Source: Hymenobacter puniceus
GTDB taxonomy: Bacteria > Bacteroidota > Bacteroidia > Cytophagales > Hymenobacteraceae
NCBI RefSeq assembly: GCF_014333525.1
Contig: NZ_JACSCX010000001.1
Coordinates: 868,001-932,000 of the forward strand
DNA length: 64,000 bases
Reading direction: 5' to 3'
Positions 9,387 through 17,277 of this stretch are shown piece after piece. Position numbers and translations under genes: made by a program. Position 1 is the stretch's first letter; each line of letters starts with the position of its first letter. The notes below the pieces were generated by a model, which saw nothing but the letters and a program-made list of their open reading frames with translations, was not told the origin of the DNA and did no database searches.

Positions 9387-10538
9387 TTAGGCAGATTTTG
9401 CGGCCCCTGAATCGTTATATCCTTTCTGGTTTGCCACGGCCGCTACTTCGCGCAGGTATTTGTCGAGCACAATTCGCTCATCAAATTTGGTTTCGGCGAG
9501 CTGGCGGCCGGCGCGGCCCATCTGCTCTAGTTCGGCGGCGGGCAGGCGCAGAATCTGCAGCATTTTGGCGGCCAGGTCGGCGGCGTTGCGCACCTCGCAG
9601 AGCAGGCCGTTCTGGCCGTCCACCACGGTTTCGCGGCAGCCAGGCACGTCGGTCGTAACAATGGGTTTGGCCATGGCGGCGGCTTCGAGCAGGGTTTTGG
9701 GCGTGCCTTCGCGGTAGCTGGGCAGCACCACGCAGTCGGCTCCCTGTATCTGGGCGGCCACGTTATCGGAGGTGCCCAGGTACTCGACGTGGCCGGCCTG
9801 CAGCCACTGCTCAAACACCACCCGCTTCACGCCCACGCCACCGCTTTCGTCTACGCCACCCAGCAGCTGCACCCGCGTGCCGGGCACGGCCTCGCGCACC
9901 AGTCGGGCCGCCTCGAAATATTCCTCCACGCCTTTCTCATAGAGCACGCGCGCAATCATCAGAAACACGAACGGCGTGTTGCGCTGGAACGTGGCAGCGG
10001 GCTGGAACTTGTCGGTGGCCACGCCGGAGCCGGGTAGCAGGTCGGTAATGGCGGGGCGCACCAGCTGGTGCTGCAGGAACAGCTGCCGGTCGTCGTCGTT
10101 CTGGAAAAACACCTTGCGCGGAAACTTGAACGCAAAGCGGTAGAGGCCCAGCGCCACTTGGCTCACCAGGTTTTTCACGATGAACACCGTGCCCAGCCCG
10201 CTTACGTTGTTCACGCTCGGGATGCCGGCCAGTTTGGCGGCCAGCGTGCCGTAGATATTAGGCTTGATGGTGTAGTGCAGCACTACATCCGGCTTTTCGC
10301 GCTTATAAATGGTGTAGAAGCGGCGCGTGAGCTGGGCATCCTTTACGGGGTTGGTTCCTTTGTTCTCCATCAGGATGGGCACGTAGCGGCAGCCCAACTC
10401 GGTTTCGAGGCGCTCGGAATAGGCATCGGGCGGGGCAATGGCCAGCACCTCGTGCCCGGCGTCCTGCAGGGCCTTTACCAGGCTGCGGCGGAAGTTCCAG
10501 ATGTTCCAGCTTGTATTGATGACCAGGGCAACGCGCAT
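9387..10538 (-). CDS. Glycosyltransferase family 4 (CapM/PglA-like)
   Basis: This is a 383-residue GT-B retaining glycosyltransferase. The N-terminal domain begins MRVALVINTSWN and contains the HYTIKPNIYGTLAAKLAGIP acceptor-side block. The C-terminal nucleotide-sugar domain has FLMIARVLYEKGVEEYFEAA, the VLPSYREGTPKTLLEAAAMA segment with the EX7E pattern, and PIVTTDVPGCRETV. This pattern resembles CapM/PglA-type enzymes that build O-antigen or capsule repeat units. The frame can be read open far upstream to 11459, but that part overlaps the real plus-strand gene at 10750, so the ATG at 10538 is used. A TACCTTTG promoter box sits 45 bases upstream. Confidence 0.92.
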   Translation of the reverse strand: MRVALVINTSWNIWNFRRSLVKALQDAGHEVLAIAPPDAYSERLETELGCRYVPILMENKGTNPVKDAQLTRRFYTIYKREKPDVVLHYTIKPNIYGTLAAKLAGIPSVNNVSGLGTVFIVKNLVSQVALGLYRFAFKFPRKVFFQNDDDRQLFLQHQLVRPAITDLLPGSGVATDKFQPAATFQRNTPFVFLMIARVLYEKGVEEYFEAARLVREAVPGTRVQLLGGVDESGGVGVKRVVFEQWLQAGHVEYLGTSDNVAAQIQGADCVVLPSYREGTPKTLLEAAAMAKPIVTTDVPGCRETVVDGQNGLLCEVRNAADLAAKMLQILRLPAAELEQMGRAGRQLAETKFDERIVLDKYLREVAAVANQKGYNDSGAAKSA

Positions 10539-10582
10539 TCTTCGAAGTGACAGGTGAAAAGCAAACAGACCGGGCGGGCCGG

Positions 10583-10590
10583 CAAAGGTA
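10583..10590 (-). promoter_or_regulatory. Bacteroidota -7 box for the GT4-rfbC genes
   Basis: On the minus strand this reads TACCTTTG, a perfect TAnnTTTG match, ending 45 bases before the GT4 start codon. A matching box on the other strand at 10651-10658 makes this a divergent promoter region. A -33 TTTG element is not obvious. Confidence 0.65.
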
Positions 10591-10650
10591 CGGCAGCAAA
10601 GCAGGCCAGCCGCAGCTGCCGGAAGTTTCTGCCCGACTCGCCCGCCCCCG

Positions 10651-10658
10651 TACCTTTG
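10651..10658 (+). promoter_or_regulatory. Bacteroidota -7 box for the SirB-cytochrome gene
   Basis: TACCTTTG matches TAnnTTTG and lies 92 bases upstream of the ATG at 10750. It faces away from the minus-strand box at 10583-10590. Confidence 0.6.
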
Positions 10659-10749
10659 CAACGGCGCCAAAGTTGCGGCTGGCGCCGTTGCAGCCAGTCG
10701 TAGTGCTGGGCCTGTTCGTCTTTTACTTCGCCATCTGTCACTCTCCCCA

Positions 10750-11508
10750 ATGCCTGTCTTCTCGTTGCTGCTGCGCTTGCACCTTGTGGTGGTGCTTGTG
10801 TTCCTGTTGTTTTTTGCGCTGAAAGCCGGCCTGCTGTTTTTCAATAAGCATGATGCGCTGCGCCAGCTACGGGCCCGCACCCGCATCGTCGATTCGATGC
10901 TGGGGCTGCTGATACTGGTGTCGGGTGGCACACTGCTGGCCCAGTATCCGGGCGCGGCACCGGGTTGGCTCTGGACCAAGCTGGCGCTGGTGCTGCTGCT
11001 ACTGCCGCTGGGTATTGCAGCCATGCGCCGCCAGCATAAAGCAGGTGTGGCGCTGGCACTGGCTGGCTTCCTGTATGTGTATGGTATGGCCGAAACCGGC
11101 AGCCTGACCCTGCGCCGCTCCACCGCCATATTGCCGCCCACCGCCGCTGGCCTACCCGAAACCACCGCTACTCCCGACGCCGACGCCCCTGTAGAAGATG
11201 CTCCGGCTGGCCTTTCCGACGCCGACGCAGCTACCATTGCCAGTGCCACCACCGAGGCTTCTGCGGCCACTTCCAGTCCGGAACTGGCCGCCGGACAGGT
11301 CTTGTTTACAAAGAACTGCGTAGTATGCCACGGGCCCGATGGCCAGCGGGGCCTCAACGGCGCCCACGACCTCACCAAAAGCAACCTTAACACCGCGGGC
11401 CGCGTGTACCTGGTTACCAACGGGCTCGGCAAAATGCCGGCCTTCCAGGGCCAGCTCACCGACGAGCAGATTCAGCAAGTGGTAGCCTATTCGCTCACGC
11501 TGCGGTAG
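10750..11508 (+). CDS. SirB-like four-helix membrane protein fused to cytochrome c
   Basis: The 252-residue protein has two parts. Residues 5-115 form four hydrophobic helices with conserved-looking His11 and His34 and resemble the SirB family of small inner-membrane proteins. After an Ala/Thr/Pro/Asp-rich linker (about 128-178) comes a class I cytochrome c domain with the heme site CVVCH (Cys190, Cys193, His194) and the distal ligand Met229 in NGLGKMPAF. The cytochrome domain must lie in the periplasm. A role in electron transfer to or from a membrane redox partner is inferred. It is followed 59 bases later by hflX on the same strand. Confidence 0.82.
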   Translation: MPVFSLLLRLHLVVVLVFLLFFALKAGLLFFNKHDALRQLRARTRIVDSMLGLLILVSGGTLLAQYPGAAPGWLWTKLALVLLLLPLGIAAMRRQHKAGVALALAGFLYVYGMAETGSLTLRRSTAILPPTAAGLPETTATPDADAPVEDAPAGLSDADAATIASATTEASAATSSPELAAGQVLFTKNCVVCHGPDGQRGLNGAHDLTKSNLNTAGRVYLVTNGLGKMPAFQGQLTDEQIQQVVAYSLTLR

Positions 11509-11567
11509 ACCTCCCGCGCCGTTGCCTGCTTTTTCATTTACCTGCCCCCCTCCTACCCACCTCTGAT

Positions 11568-12896
11568 ATGGCCAAAGAAGCTAAACGCCGCCAAAACAGC
11601 ACCCGCCATCCCGGCGCCATCGACAGCGCCAAGGGACGCGCCGGCCGCATCCTGGCTAAAGGCAACAAAGAAGCCACCTACGAAACCGCCACGGAGGAAG
11701 AAACCGCCGTGCTGGTAGCCGTGCCCGATAAGCGCCAGGCCGACGCCCGCACCCAGGAATACTTGGATGAACTAGCATTTCTGGCCGAAACGGCCGGCGT
11801 GACGGTCACGCGCCGCTTTGTACAGCGCCTCGACAAGCCCGATATCCGCACGTTTGTGGGCGAAGGCAAGCTCGAGGAAATCAAGGCCTACGTGCAGCAC
11901 AGCAACACCAACGTCGTCATCTTCGACGACGACCTTTCGCCCTCGCAGCTGCGCAACCTGGAGGCCGAGCTGAAGGTAAAAATCGTGGACCGCTCCCTGC
12001 TGATCATCGACATTTTTGCGCGGCGGGCTAAGTCGGCCACGGCACGCACGCAGGTGGAACTGGCGCAGTACCAGTACCTGCTGCCCCGCCTCACCGGCCT
12101 CTGGACTCACTTAGACAAGCAACGCGGTGGTGGCGTAAGCCAGCGGGGCCCGGGCGAAACCGAAATCGAAACCGACCGCCGCGTGGTGCGGGAGCGGATC
12201 GACTTCCTGAAAGAAAAGCTTAAGGACCTCGACAAGCAGAGCCACACCCAGCGCAAGAGCCGCGGCGGCGTGGTGCGGGCAGCGCTGGTGGGCTACACCA
12301 ACGTGGGCAAAAGCACCATCATGAACCTGCTGAGCCGCTCCGACGTGTTTGCCGAAAACAAGCTGTTTGCCACCGTCGACTCTACGGTGCGCAAAATTGT
12401 GTTCGACAATGTGCCATTTTTGCTGTCTGATACCGTAGGGTTCATCCGCAAGTTGCCCACCCGCCTGATTGAGAGCTTTAAGAGCACCCTCGACGAAATC
12501 CGGGAAGCCGATTTACTGATTCACGTCGTGGACATCTCGCACCCCACCTTTGAGGAGCAGATGGAAGTGGTGAATGCCACGCTCAAGGACATTGAGGCCG
12601 CCGACAAGCCCATGCTGCTCGTCTTCAACAAGATTGACCAGTACCGCGCCGACGCCCCCGCCGATGCCGTGCCCGACTTTGAGGGCATGAACCTCGACGA
12701 GGACCTGCCTGTGCGCCCCTCGCTGGCCCAACTCCAGGACACTTACATGGCTAAGCTCCACGACCCGGTGATTTTTATTTCGGCGCAGGAGCGCGAAAAT
12801 ATCGATGAGTTGCGTGCCCTCATCACGCGGCACATCAGCAAAATTCACATGGAGCGCTACCCCAATTTCATCCCCGGCTTCAGCGTAGAAGAATAA
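11568..12896 (+). CDS. hflX: GTPase HflX
   Basis: HflX binds 50S subunits and rescues stalled or heat-damaged ribosomes. The 442-residue protein has the N-terminal HflX nucleotide-binding domain (LVAVPDKRQADA..., IRTFVGEGKLEEI) and the signature GGGVSQRGPGETEIETDRR. It then has a G domain with P-loop GYTNVGKST near residues 243-251, DTVGFIRKLP (G3), and FNKID (G4). An N-terminal Lys/Arg-rich extension of about 40 residues and a short C-terminal tail ending VEE are additional to the core. A terminator follows at once. The call is secure. Confidence 0.96.
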   Translation: MAKEAKRRQNSTRHPGAIDSAKGRAGRILAKGNKEATYETATEEETAVLVAVPDKRQADARTQEYLDELAFLAETAGVTVTRRFVQRLDKPDIRTFVGEGKLEEIKAYVQHSNTNVVIFDDDLSPSQLRNLEAELKVKIVDRSLLIIDIFARRAKSATARTQVELAQYQYLLPRLTGLWTHLDKQRGGGVSQRGPGETEIETDRRVVRERIDFLKEKLKDLDKQSHTQRKSRGGVVRAALVGYTNVGKSTIMNLLSRSDVFAENKLFATVDSTVRKIVFDNVPFLLSDTVGFIRKLPTRLIESFKSTLDEIREADLLIHVVDISHPTFEEQMEVVNATLKDIEAADKPMLLVFNKIDQYRADAPADAVPDFEGMNLDEDLPVRPSLAQLQDTYMAKLHDPVIFISAQERENIDELRALITRHISKIHMERYPNFIPGFSVEE

Positions 12897-12920
12897 TCAT
12901 ATCTGAGCGGTAAAATATAA

Positions 12921-12949
12921 GCCCTGGCGTATTTGCCGGGGCTTTTTTG
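12921..12949 (+). terminator. Intrinsic terminator after hflX
   Basis: The 8-bp stem GCCCTGGC / GCCGGGGC with a 6-base loop is followed by six T residues, 25 bases after the hflX stop. Confidence 0.88.
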
Positions 12950-13129
12950 TGTTCTGGTGCCGCCATATTAGACCGTTGCCAGGCTGCTCTTCTGCTCACT
13001 CAGCAAGTAAAATGAGCTGCCGTGCACAACTTATATTTTATGATTTCGTAACGGGTCCTGCACTTTTATTGAGGATTTATCAATAAATTGGGCATAATCC
13101 CCATCACACCACCAGTAAAATCAGTTAAC

Positions 13130-14392
13130 ATGAAGAAAAACGTTTACTCTCTTGCCCTTGCATTTCTGGGTCTTACTTCGGCTGCTTTCGCACAGGATTT
13201 CCGTCAAGGCAACCTGGATCTGGCACCAGCCGGCCGCTCGTGTGCTGCCATGGAAGTATTGGCTGCTCAAATGAAAGCCGACCCAAGCCTGGCTCAGCGC
13301 ATGGCCAACGTAGAAGCTCAGACTCGGGCCTTCGAGGTTTCGCCAGTGTTCAGCCGTGCCACTGCAGGTGTGGTCACGATTCCGGTAGTGGTACACGTGG
13401 TGTACAAAACAGCTGCCGAGAACGTATCAACGGCGCAGGTGCAAGCCCAGATTGATGTACTGAATCAGGATTTTGCAAAGATGAACGCCGATGCTAGCCT
13501 CGTGCCAGCTGCCTACGCCGGACTGGCAGCCAACACCAACATTCAGTTTGTGCTGGCCAAGCGTGACCCAAATGGCAACCCTACCACAGGCATCATACGC
13601 AAGCTCACCAAAACCATTTCCTGGAGCAGCAACGACGCGGTGAAGAATTCCAAGCGCGGCGGCTCTGATGCCTGGCCGGCCAGCTCTTACCTCAACTTTT
13701 GGGTGTGCAACCTGGGCCAGGGCCTGCTCGGCTATGCGCAGTTTCCGGGCGGTGCGGCCAGCACCGACGGCGTAGTAGTGCTGTATTCGTCGCTGCCCGG
13801 CGGCACTTCCCGCCCTTACGATAAAGGCCGCACGGCCACGCACGAAGTAGGCCACTGGCTGAACCTGCGCCACATCTGGGGAGATGCCAGCTGTGGCAAC
13901 GACCTCGTGAGCGACACGCCTACCCAGCAAGGAGCCAACTACGGCTGCCCCAGCTTCCCGAAGGTGACCTGCTCCAACCAAGGCGACATGAGCATGAACT
14001 ACATGGACTACACCGACGACGCCTGCATGTACATGTTCTCCACGGGCCAGAGCACGCGCATGAATGCCTTGTTCGCGGCCGGTGGAGCCCGGGCTTCGCT
14101 TGCCACGTCGCTGGGCGGCACCGCGCTGCGCCAGTCGGCTAGCACGGCAGAAGCTCAGAGCAAGGTGTCTCTGTTCCCGAACCCCGCCACCCAGACACTG
14201 AACGTATCGGTACCAGCCGAGCAGTTTGGCAGCTGGAGCGTGAAGGTATACGACCTGCGCGGCTACGAAATGAAGCAAGTGAGCTACGACAACCAAGGCC
14301 ACATTGGGGTAGCTGGGTTGCCGCAGGGTTTGTATCAGGCAGTCCTCACGGATGGCAACCAAACGATTCGTCAGCGTTTTGAGAAAGAATAG
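13130..14392 (+). CDS. Secreted M43 (pappalysin-type) metalloprotease, T9SS cargo, copy 1
   Basis: This is a 420-residue zinc protease. The ATG at 13130 gives a signal peptide (MKKNVYSLALAFLG... cut near AFAQ). The catalytic domain holds the extended zinc motif HEVGHWLNLRH (His238, Glu239, His242, His248), followed by the cysteine-rich DASCGNDLVSDTP segment and the Met-turn region MSMNYMDYTDDACMYMFS, which define the M43B family. The C-terminal about 75 residues (SLFPNPATQTLNV..., ending QRFEKE) are a T9SS sorting domain. It is followed by a close paralogue in tandem. Likely role is extracellular protein degradation. Confidence 0.93.
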   Translation: MKKNVYSLALAFLGLTSAAFAQDFRQGNLDLAPAGRSCAAMEVLAAQMKADPSLAQRMANVEAQTRAFEVSPVFSRATAGVVTIPVVVHVVYKTAAENVSTAQVQAQIDVLNQDFAKMNADASLVPAAYAGLAANTNIQFVLAKRDPNGNPTTGIIRKLTKTISWSSNDAVKNSKRGGSDAWPASSYLNFWVCNLGQGLLGYAQFPGGAASTDGVVVLYSSLPGGTSRPYDKGRTATHEVGHWLNLRHIWGDASCGNDLVSDTPTQQGANYGCPSFPKVTCSNQGDMSMNYMDYTDDACMYMFSTGQSTRMNALFAAGGARASLATSLGGTALRQSASTAEAQSKVSLFPNPATQTLNVSVPAEQFGSWSVKVYDLRGYEMKQVSYDNQGHIGVAGLPQGLYQAVLTDGNQTIRQRFEKE

Positions 14393-14726
14393 CGTACTTA
14401 GCGCTGCTTCCGCTAGGTGTTGCAGCGCCCCGGTAGTATAGCCCTTCTGATTTCCATTTGCTCACCAGCACGAAAAGCCCACCTTATGGTGGGCTTTTCC
14501 TATTTAGGCCACCCGCTATTGCAGTGTGCAACAGCAACATGCTGATAGTACAAAAACAAACGCTTGTTTGGTTTTACCGACCCAGTGCTGCAACTGACTT
14601 GATTAACACCACAGAGGCTTTTTCACTTATTATTTGAAATTCATCCGACAAACGCCTTAGTATTTTGACATATTTTTAATAAGTTAGCCAAACCGTTCCC
14701 TTTTCCACAACCAAACTCATTTTCTT
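14393..14726. other. Spacer between the tandem proteases
   Basis: This 334-base gap holds the terminator of the first protease gene at 14472-14502 and then an AT-rich stretch (about 14590-14726) that probably carries the promoter of the second. No exact TAnnTTTG box is present; TATTTTGA near 14661 is the closest. I see no gene here. Confidence 0.6.
14472..14502 (+). terminator. Intrinsic terminator after first M43 protease
   Basis: A 12-bp perfect stem GAAAAGCCCACC / GGTGGGCTTTTC with loop TTAT lies about 80 bases after the stop codon. The A and T tracts at the stem ends make it active on both strands. Confidence 0.85.
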
Positions 14727-16439
14727 ATGAAGAAAAATCTTTACGCAGTCCTGTTGGCGGCCCTTGGGCTGAGCTTCAGCACGGAAGCAGTGGCCCAGCG
14801 GCAGTGCGCCTCGATGGAAGTGCTGGAACGCCAGATGGCTGCTGACCCTGGCATGGCCCAGCGCATGCAGAATATTGAGAATGCAACCCGGCAGCTAGAG
14901 GCCAACCCTTTGTCTCAGCGCGGAGCAGCCCTGCTCGGCACCATTCCGGTGGTCGTGCACGTGCTTTACAGCAACGCCAATGAGAATATCTCCGACGCGC
15001 AGATTGCCTCGCAGATTGCCGTCCTCAACGAAGACTTTCGCAAAACGAATTCGGATGTAAGCAAGACGCCGGCCGCTTTTGCCGGCCTTGCCGCCGACGC
15101 CGGCCTGCAGTTTGTGCTGGCCAAGCGCGACCCGAACGGCAACGCCACCACAGGCATCGAGCGTAAGTCGAGCACCAAGACCTCCTGGGGCACCGCCGAC
15201 GCCATGAAGAGCACCAGCACGGGCGGCCTCAACGCCTGGCCTGCTGGCCAATACATGAACATTTGGGTGTGCAACATCGGCGGCGGTATTCTGGGCTACG
15301 CGCAGTTTCCGGGCGGCGCAGCCAGCACCGACGGTGTGGTAATCGGGCCGAACTATTTCGGGCGTACCGGCTACCTCTCAGCTCCTTTCGACTTGGGCCG
15401 GACGGCCACGCACGAAGTGGGCCACTATCTGAATCTGCGCCACATCTGGGGGGATGCCAACTGCGGCAATGACCTCGTGAGCGACACGCCTACCCAGCAG
15501 GCCGACAACTCGGGCTGCCCCACGTTCCCGCGCCGCACCTGCGGCAACACCACCAACGGCGACATGTTCATGAACTACATGGACTACACCAATGATGCCT
15601 GCATGTACATGTTCTCCACGGGCCAGAGCACCCGTATGAGCGCCTTGTTCGGCACCGGTGGCAGCCGGGCTTCGCTGCTCACCTCGCTGGGCGGTACGGC
15701 CCCGGGCGGCGGCACCACGCCTCCTCCTACCACCGTTACGTACTGCGCCAGCAAAGGCAACAGCGTAGCCTACGAGTTTATCGACTACGTGAAGCTGGGC
15801 ACCATCACCCGCACTTCGGGCGCCGATGGCGGTTATTACAATGGCACTGCCCTGAGCACCACGCTGGCGGCTGGCTCGTCGCAGACCATCAGCTACAGCG
15901 CTGGTTTCGCTGGCACGGCCTACACCGAGTACTTCAAGGTGTATATCGACTACAACCAAAACGGTTTGTTCACGGATGCTGGCGAACTGGTAGTGAATGC
16001 CGCTGGCAGTACCGCTACCACTACCCGCTCCAGCACGTTCACGGTACCAACCACGGCCAAAACCGGCAGCACCCGCATGCGCGTAGTGATGAGCGACGCT
16101 TCGGCTACTACCAGCTGCAACAGCTACAGCTACGGCGAAACCGAAGACTACACCGTAACCATCTCGGGTGGTACAGCCCGCACTTCGGCCCGTCTGGCTT
16201 CCACTGAGTACAGCGTATATCCGAACCCAGCTACCAGCGTGCTAAACATTGCCCTGCCCGCCGACCGCGACCTGAGCGCCGTGCGCGTGAAAGTGTACGA
16301 CGTGCGCGGTGCCGAGCAGCGCCAGGCTACCTACAGCACCGAAGGTCAGCTCGACGTATCGGGCCTGAGCAAGGGCGTCTACATGCTCACCATCACCGAT
16401 GGCCAGCAGGTGTCGCACCAGCGCTTCGTGAAGGAATAG
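14727..16439 (+). CDS. Secreted M43 metalloprotease with GEVED domain, T9SS cargo, copy 2
   Basis: This 570-residue paralogue of the preceding gene starts MKKNLYAVLLAALG with a signal peptide cut near AVAQ. The catalytic motif HEVGHYLNLRH (His229, His233, His239), the DANCGNDLVSDTPTQQ segment and MFMNYMDYTNDACMYMFS match the first copy almost word for word. It differs by an extra GEVED-type domain (about residues 340-480; FKVYIDYNQNGLF..., GETEDYTVTI) joined by a Gly/Thr/Pro linker (GGGTTPPPTT). It ends in a T9SS sorting domain (VYPNPATSVLNI... QRFVKE). The GEVED domain may bind cell surfaces or substrates. A terminator follows. Confidence 0.94.
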   Translation: MKKNLYAVLLAALGLSFSTEAVAQRQCASMEVLERQMAADPGMAQRMQNIENATRQLEANPLSQRGAALLGTIPVVVHVLYSNANENISDAQIASQIAVLNEDFRKTNSDVSKTPAAFAGLAADAGLQFVLAKRDPNGNATTGIERKSSTKTSWGTADAMKSTSTGGLNAWPAGQYMNIWVCNIGGGILGYAQFPGGAASTDGVVIGPNYFGRTGYLSAPFDLGRTATHEVGHYLNLRHIWGDANCGNDLVSDTPTQQADNSGCPTFPRRTCGNTTNGDMFMNYMDYTNDACMYMFSTGQSTRMSALFGTGGSRASLLTSLGGTAPGGGTTPPPTTVTYCASKGNSVAYEFIDYVKLGTITRTSGADGGYYNGTALSTTLAAGSSQTISYSAGFAGTAYTEYFKVYIDYNQNGLFTDAGELVVNAAGSTATTTRSSTFTVPTTAKTGSTRMRVVMSDASATTSCNSYSYGETEDYTVTISGGTARTSARLASTEYSVYPNPATSVLNIALPADRDLSAVRVKVYDVRGAEQRQATYSTEGQLDVSGLSKGVYMLTITDGQQVSHQRFVKE

Positions 16440-16487
16440 CGCAAGCAACTTTTCACCGGCCACCGTTGGGGGCTGGGTGCTTTTTCA

Positions 16488-16520
16488 GAAAGTCCGCCGG
16501 ATTGGCGGGCTTTCTTTTTT
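16488..16520 (+). terminator. Intrinsic terminator after second M43 protease
   Basis: An 11-bp stem GAAAGTCCGCC / GGCGGGCTTTC with a five-base loop (GGATT) is followed by six T residues. Confidence 0.88.
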
Positions 16521-16658
16521 AGTGACCAGCCGATTGGCGGGTGCTATCTTGCACAGGTGGCCGATCATCGGGTCCGACTGCACAGTAACTTTTTTCAAGC
16601 ACCACAGTAAAGAGGCCTGCTCTGGTCTGCGACTTTCCCATCTCGCTCCTTCTGCCCT

Positions 16659-17156
16659 ATGAAAATCCTGTACCTGATGCGCCACGCTAAATCCAGCTGG
16701 AGCTTCGACGACCTTTCCGACGAGCAACGCCCCCTCAACGAGCGGGGCCGCACTGATGCCCCGCGTATGGGCCAGGCGCTGGCAGAGCGCAACATCAAAC
16801 TCGACCTGCTGCTGGCGTCCACGGCTGTACGCTCCCTTACTACGGCGGCACTGGTGGCCAAAGAAGTTGAGTATCAGCACGAGAAAATTGTGGTGCGCCC
16901 CGACATCTACCACGCCGACCCCATGACGCTGCTCCGGGTAATCCGGGAGTCGCCGGATGCGGCACAGAGCGTACTGCTGGTAGGCCACAACCCCGGTATT
17001 ACGGAGCTGGCCAACTTGCTTTCACCCAGCCCCCTGAGCGAGGAAATGCCCACTTCGGCCATCGTGTGCCTGCACTTTCAGGTGGAGCGCTGGGCTGACG
17101 CCGACACGCAGAACGCCGAGTTTTACTTTTTCGACTGCCCGCGCAACAACGAGTAA
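16659..17156 (+). CDS. sixA: Phosphohistidine phosphatase SixA family
   Basis: This is a 165-residue histidine phosphatase superfamily enzyme with the catalytic MRHAKSSW motif (Arg8, His9) at the extreme N-terminus and the second histidine in LLVGHNPGITELA. SixA removes phosphate from histidine residues of phosphotransfer proteins; in Bacteroidota the exact target is unknown. It is 121 bases upstream of ppk1 on the same strand, a neighbourhood that hints at a link with polyphosphate or phosphate signalling. A TATCTTGC element at 16545-16552 resembles a degenerate -7 box. Confidence 0.9.
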   Translation: MKILYLMRHAKSSWSFDDLSDEQRPLNERGRTDAPRMGQALAERNIKLDLLLASTAVRSLTTAALVAKEVEYQHEKIVVRPDIYHADPMTLLRVIRESPDAAQSVLLVGHNPGITELANLLSPSPLSEEMPTSAIVCLHFQVERWADADTQNAEFYFFDCPRNNE

Positions 17157-17277
17157 CTGCTAGTCTTGGCCGTTGTGTGCTGCCAAGGCCACAGCCTCTT
17201 ACCTGTACGGCAATCCTACTACTCCTGCCAAGAAGTCTTTGGCTCCGCTTTGGACAACAGGCTACCATCTCCTACTC

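Noticed and set aside
10539..11459. N-terminal extension of the glycosyltransferase frame
   Set aside because: The frame is open but reads as Ser/Arg/Pro-rich shadow and overlaps the SirB-cytochrome gene; the family start MRVALVINTS is at 10538.
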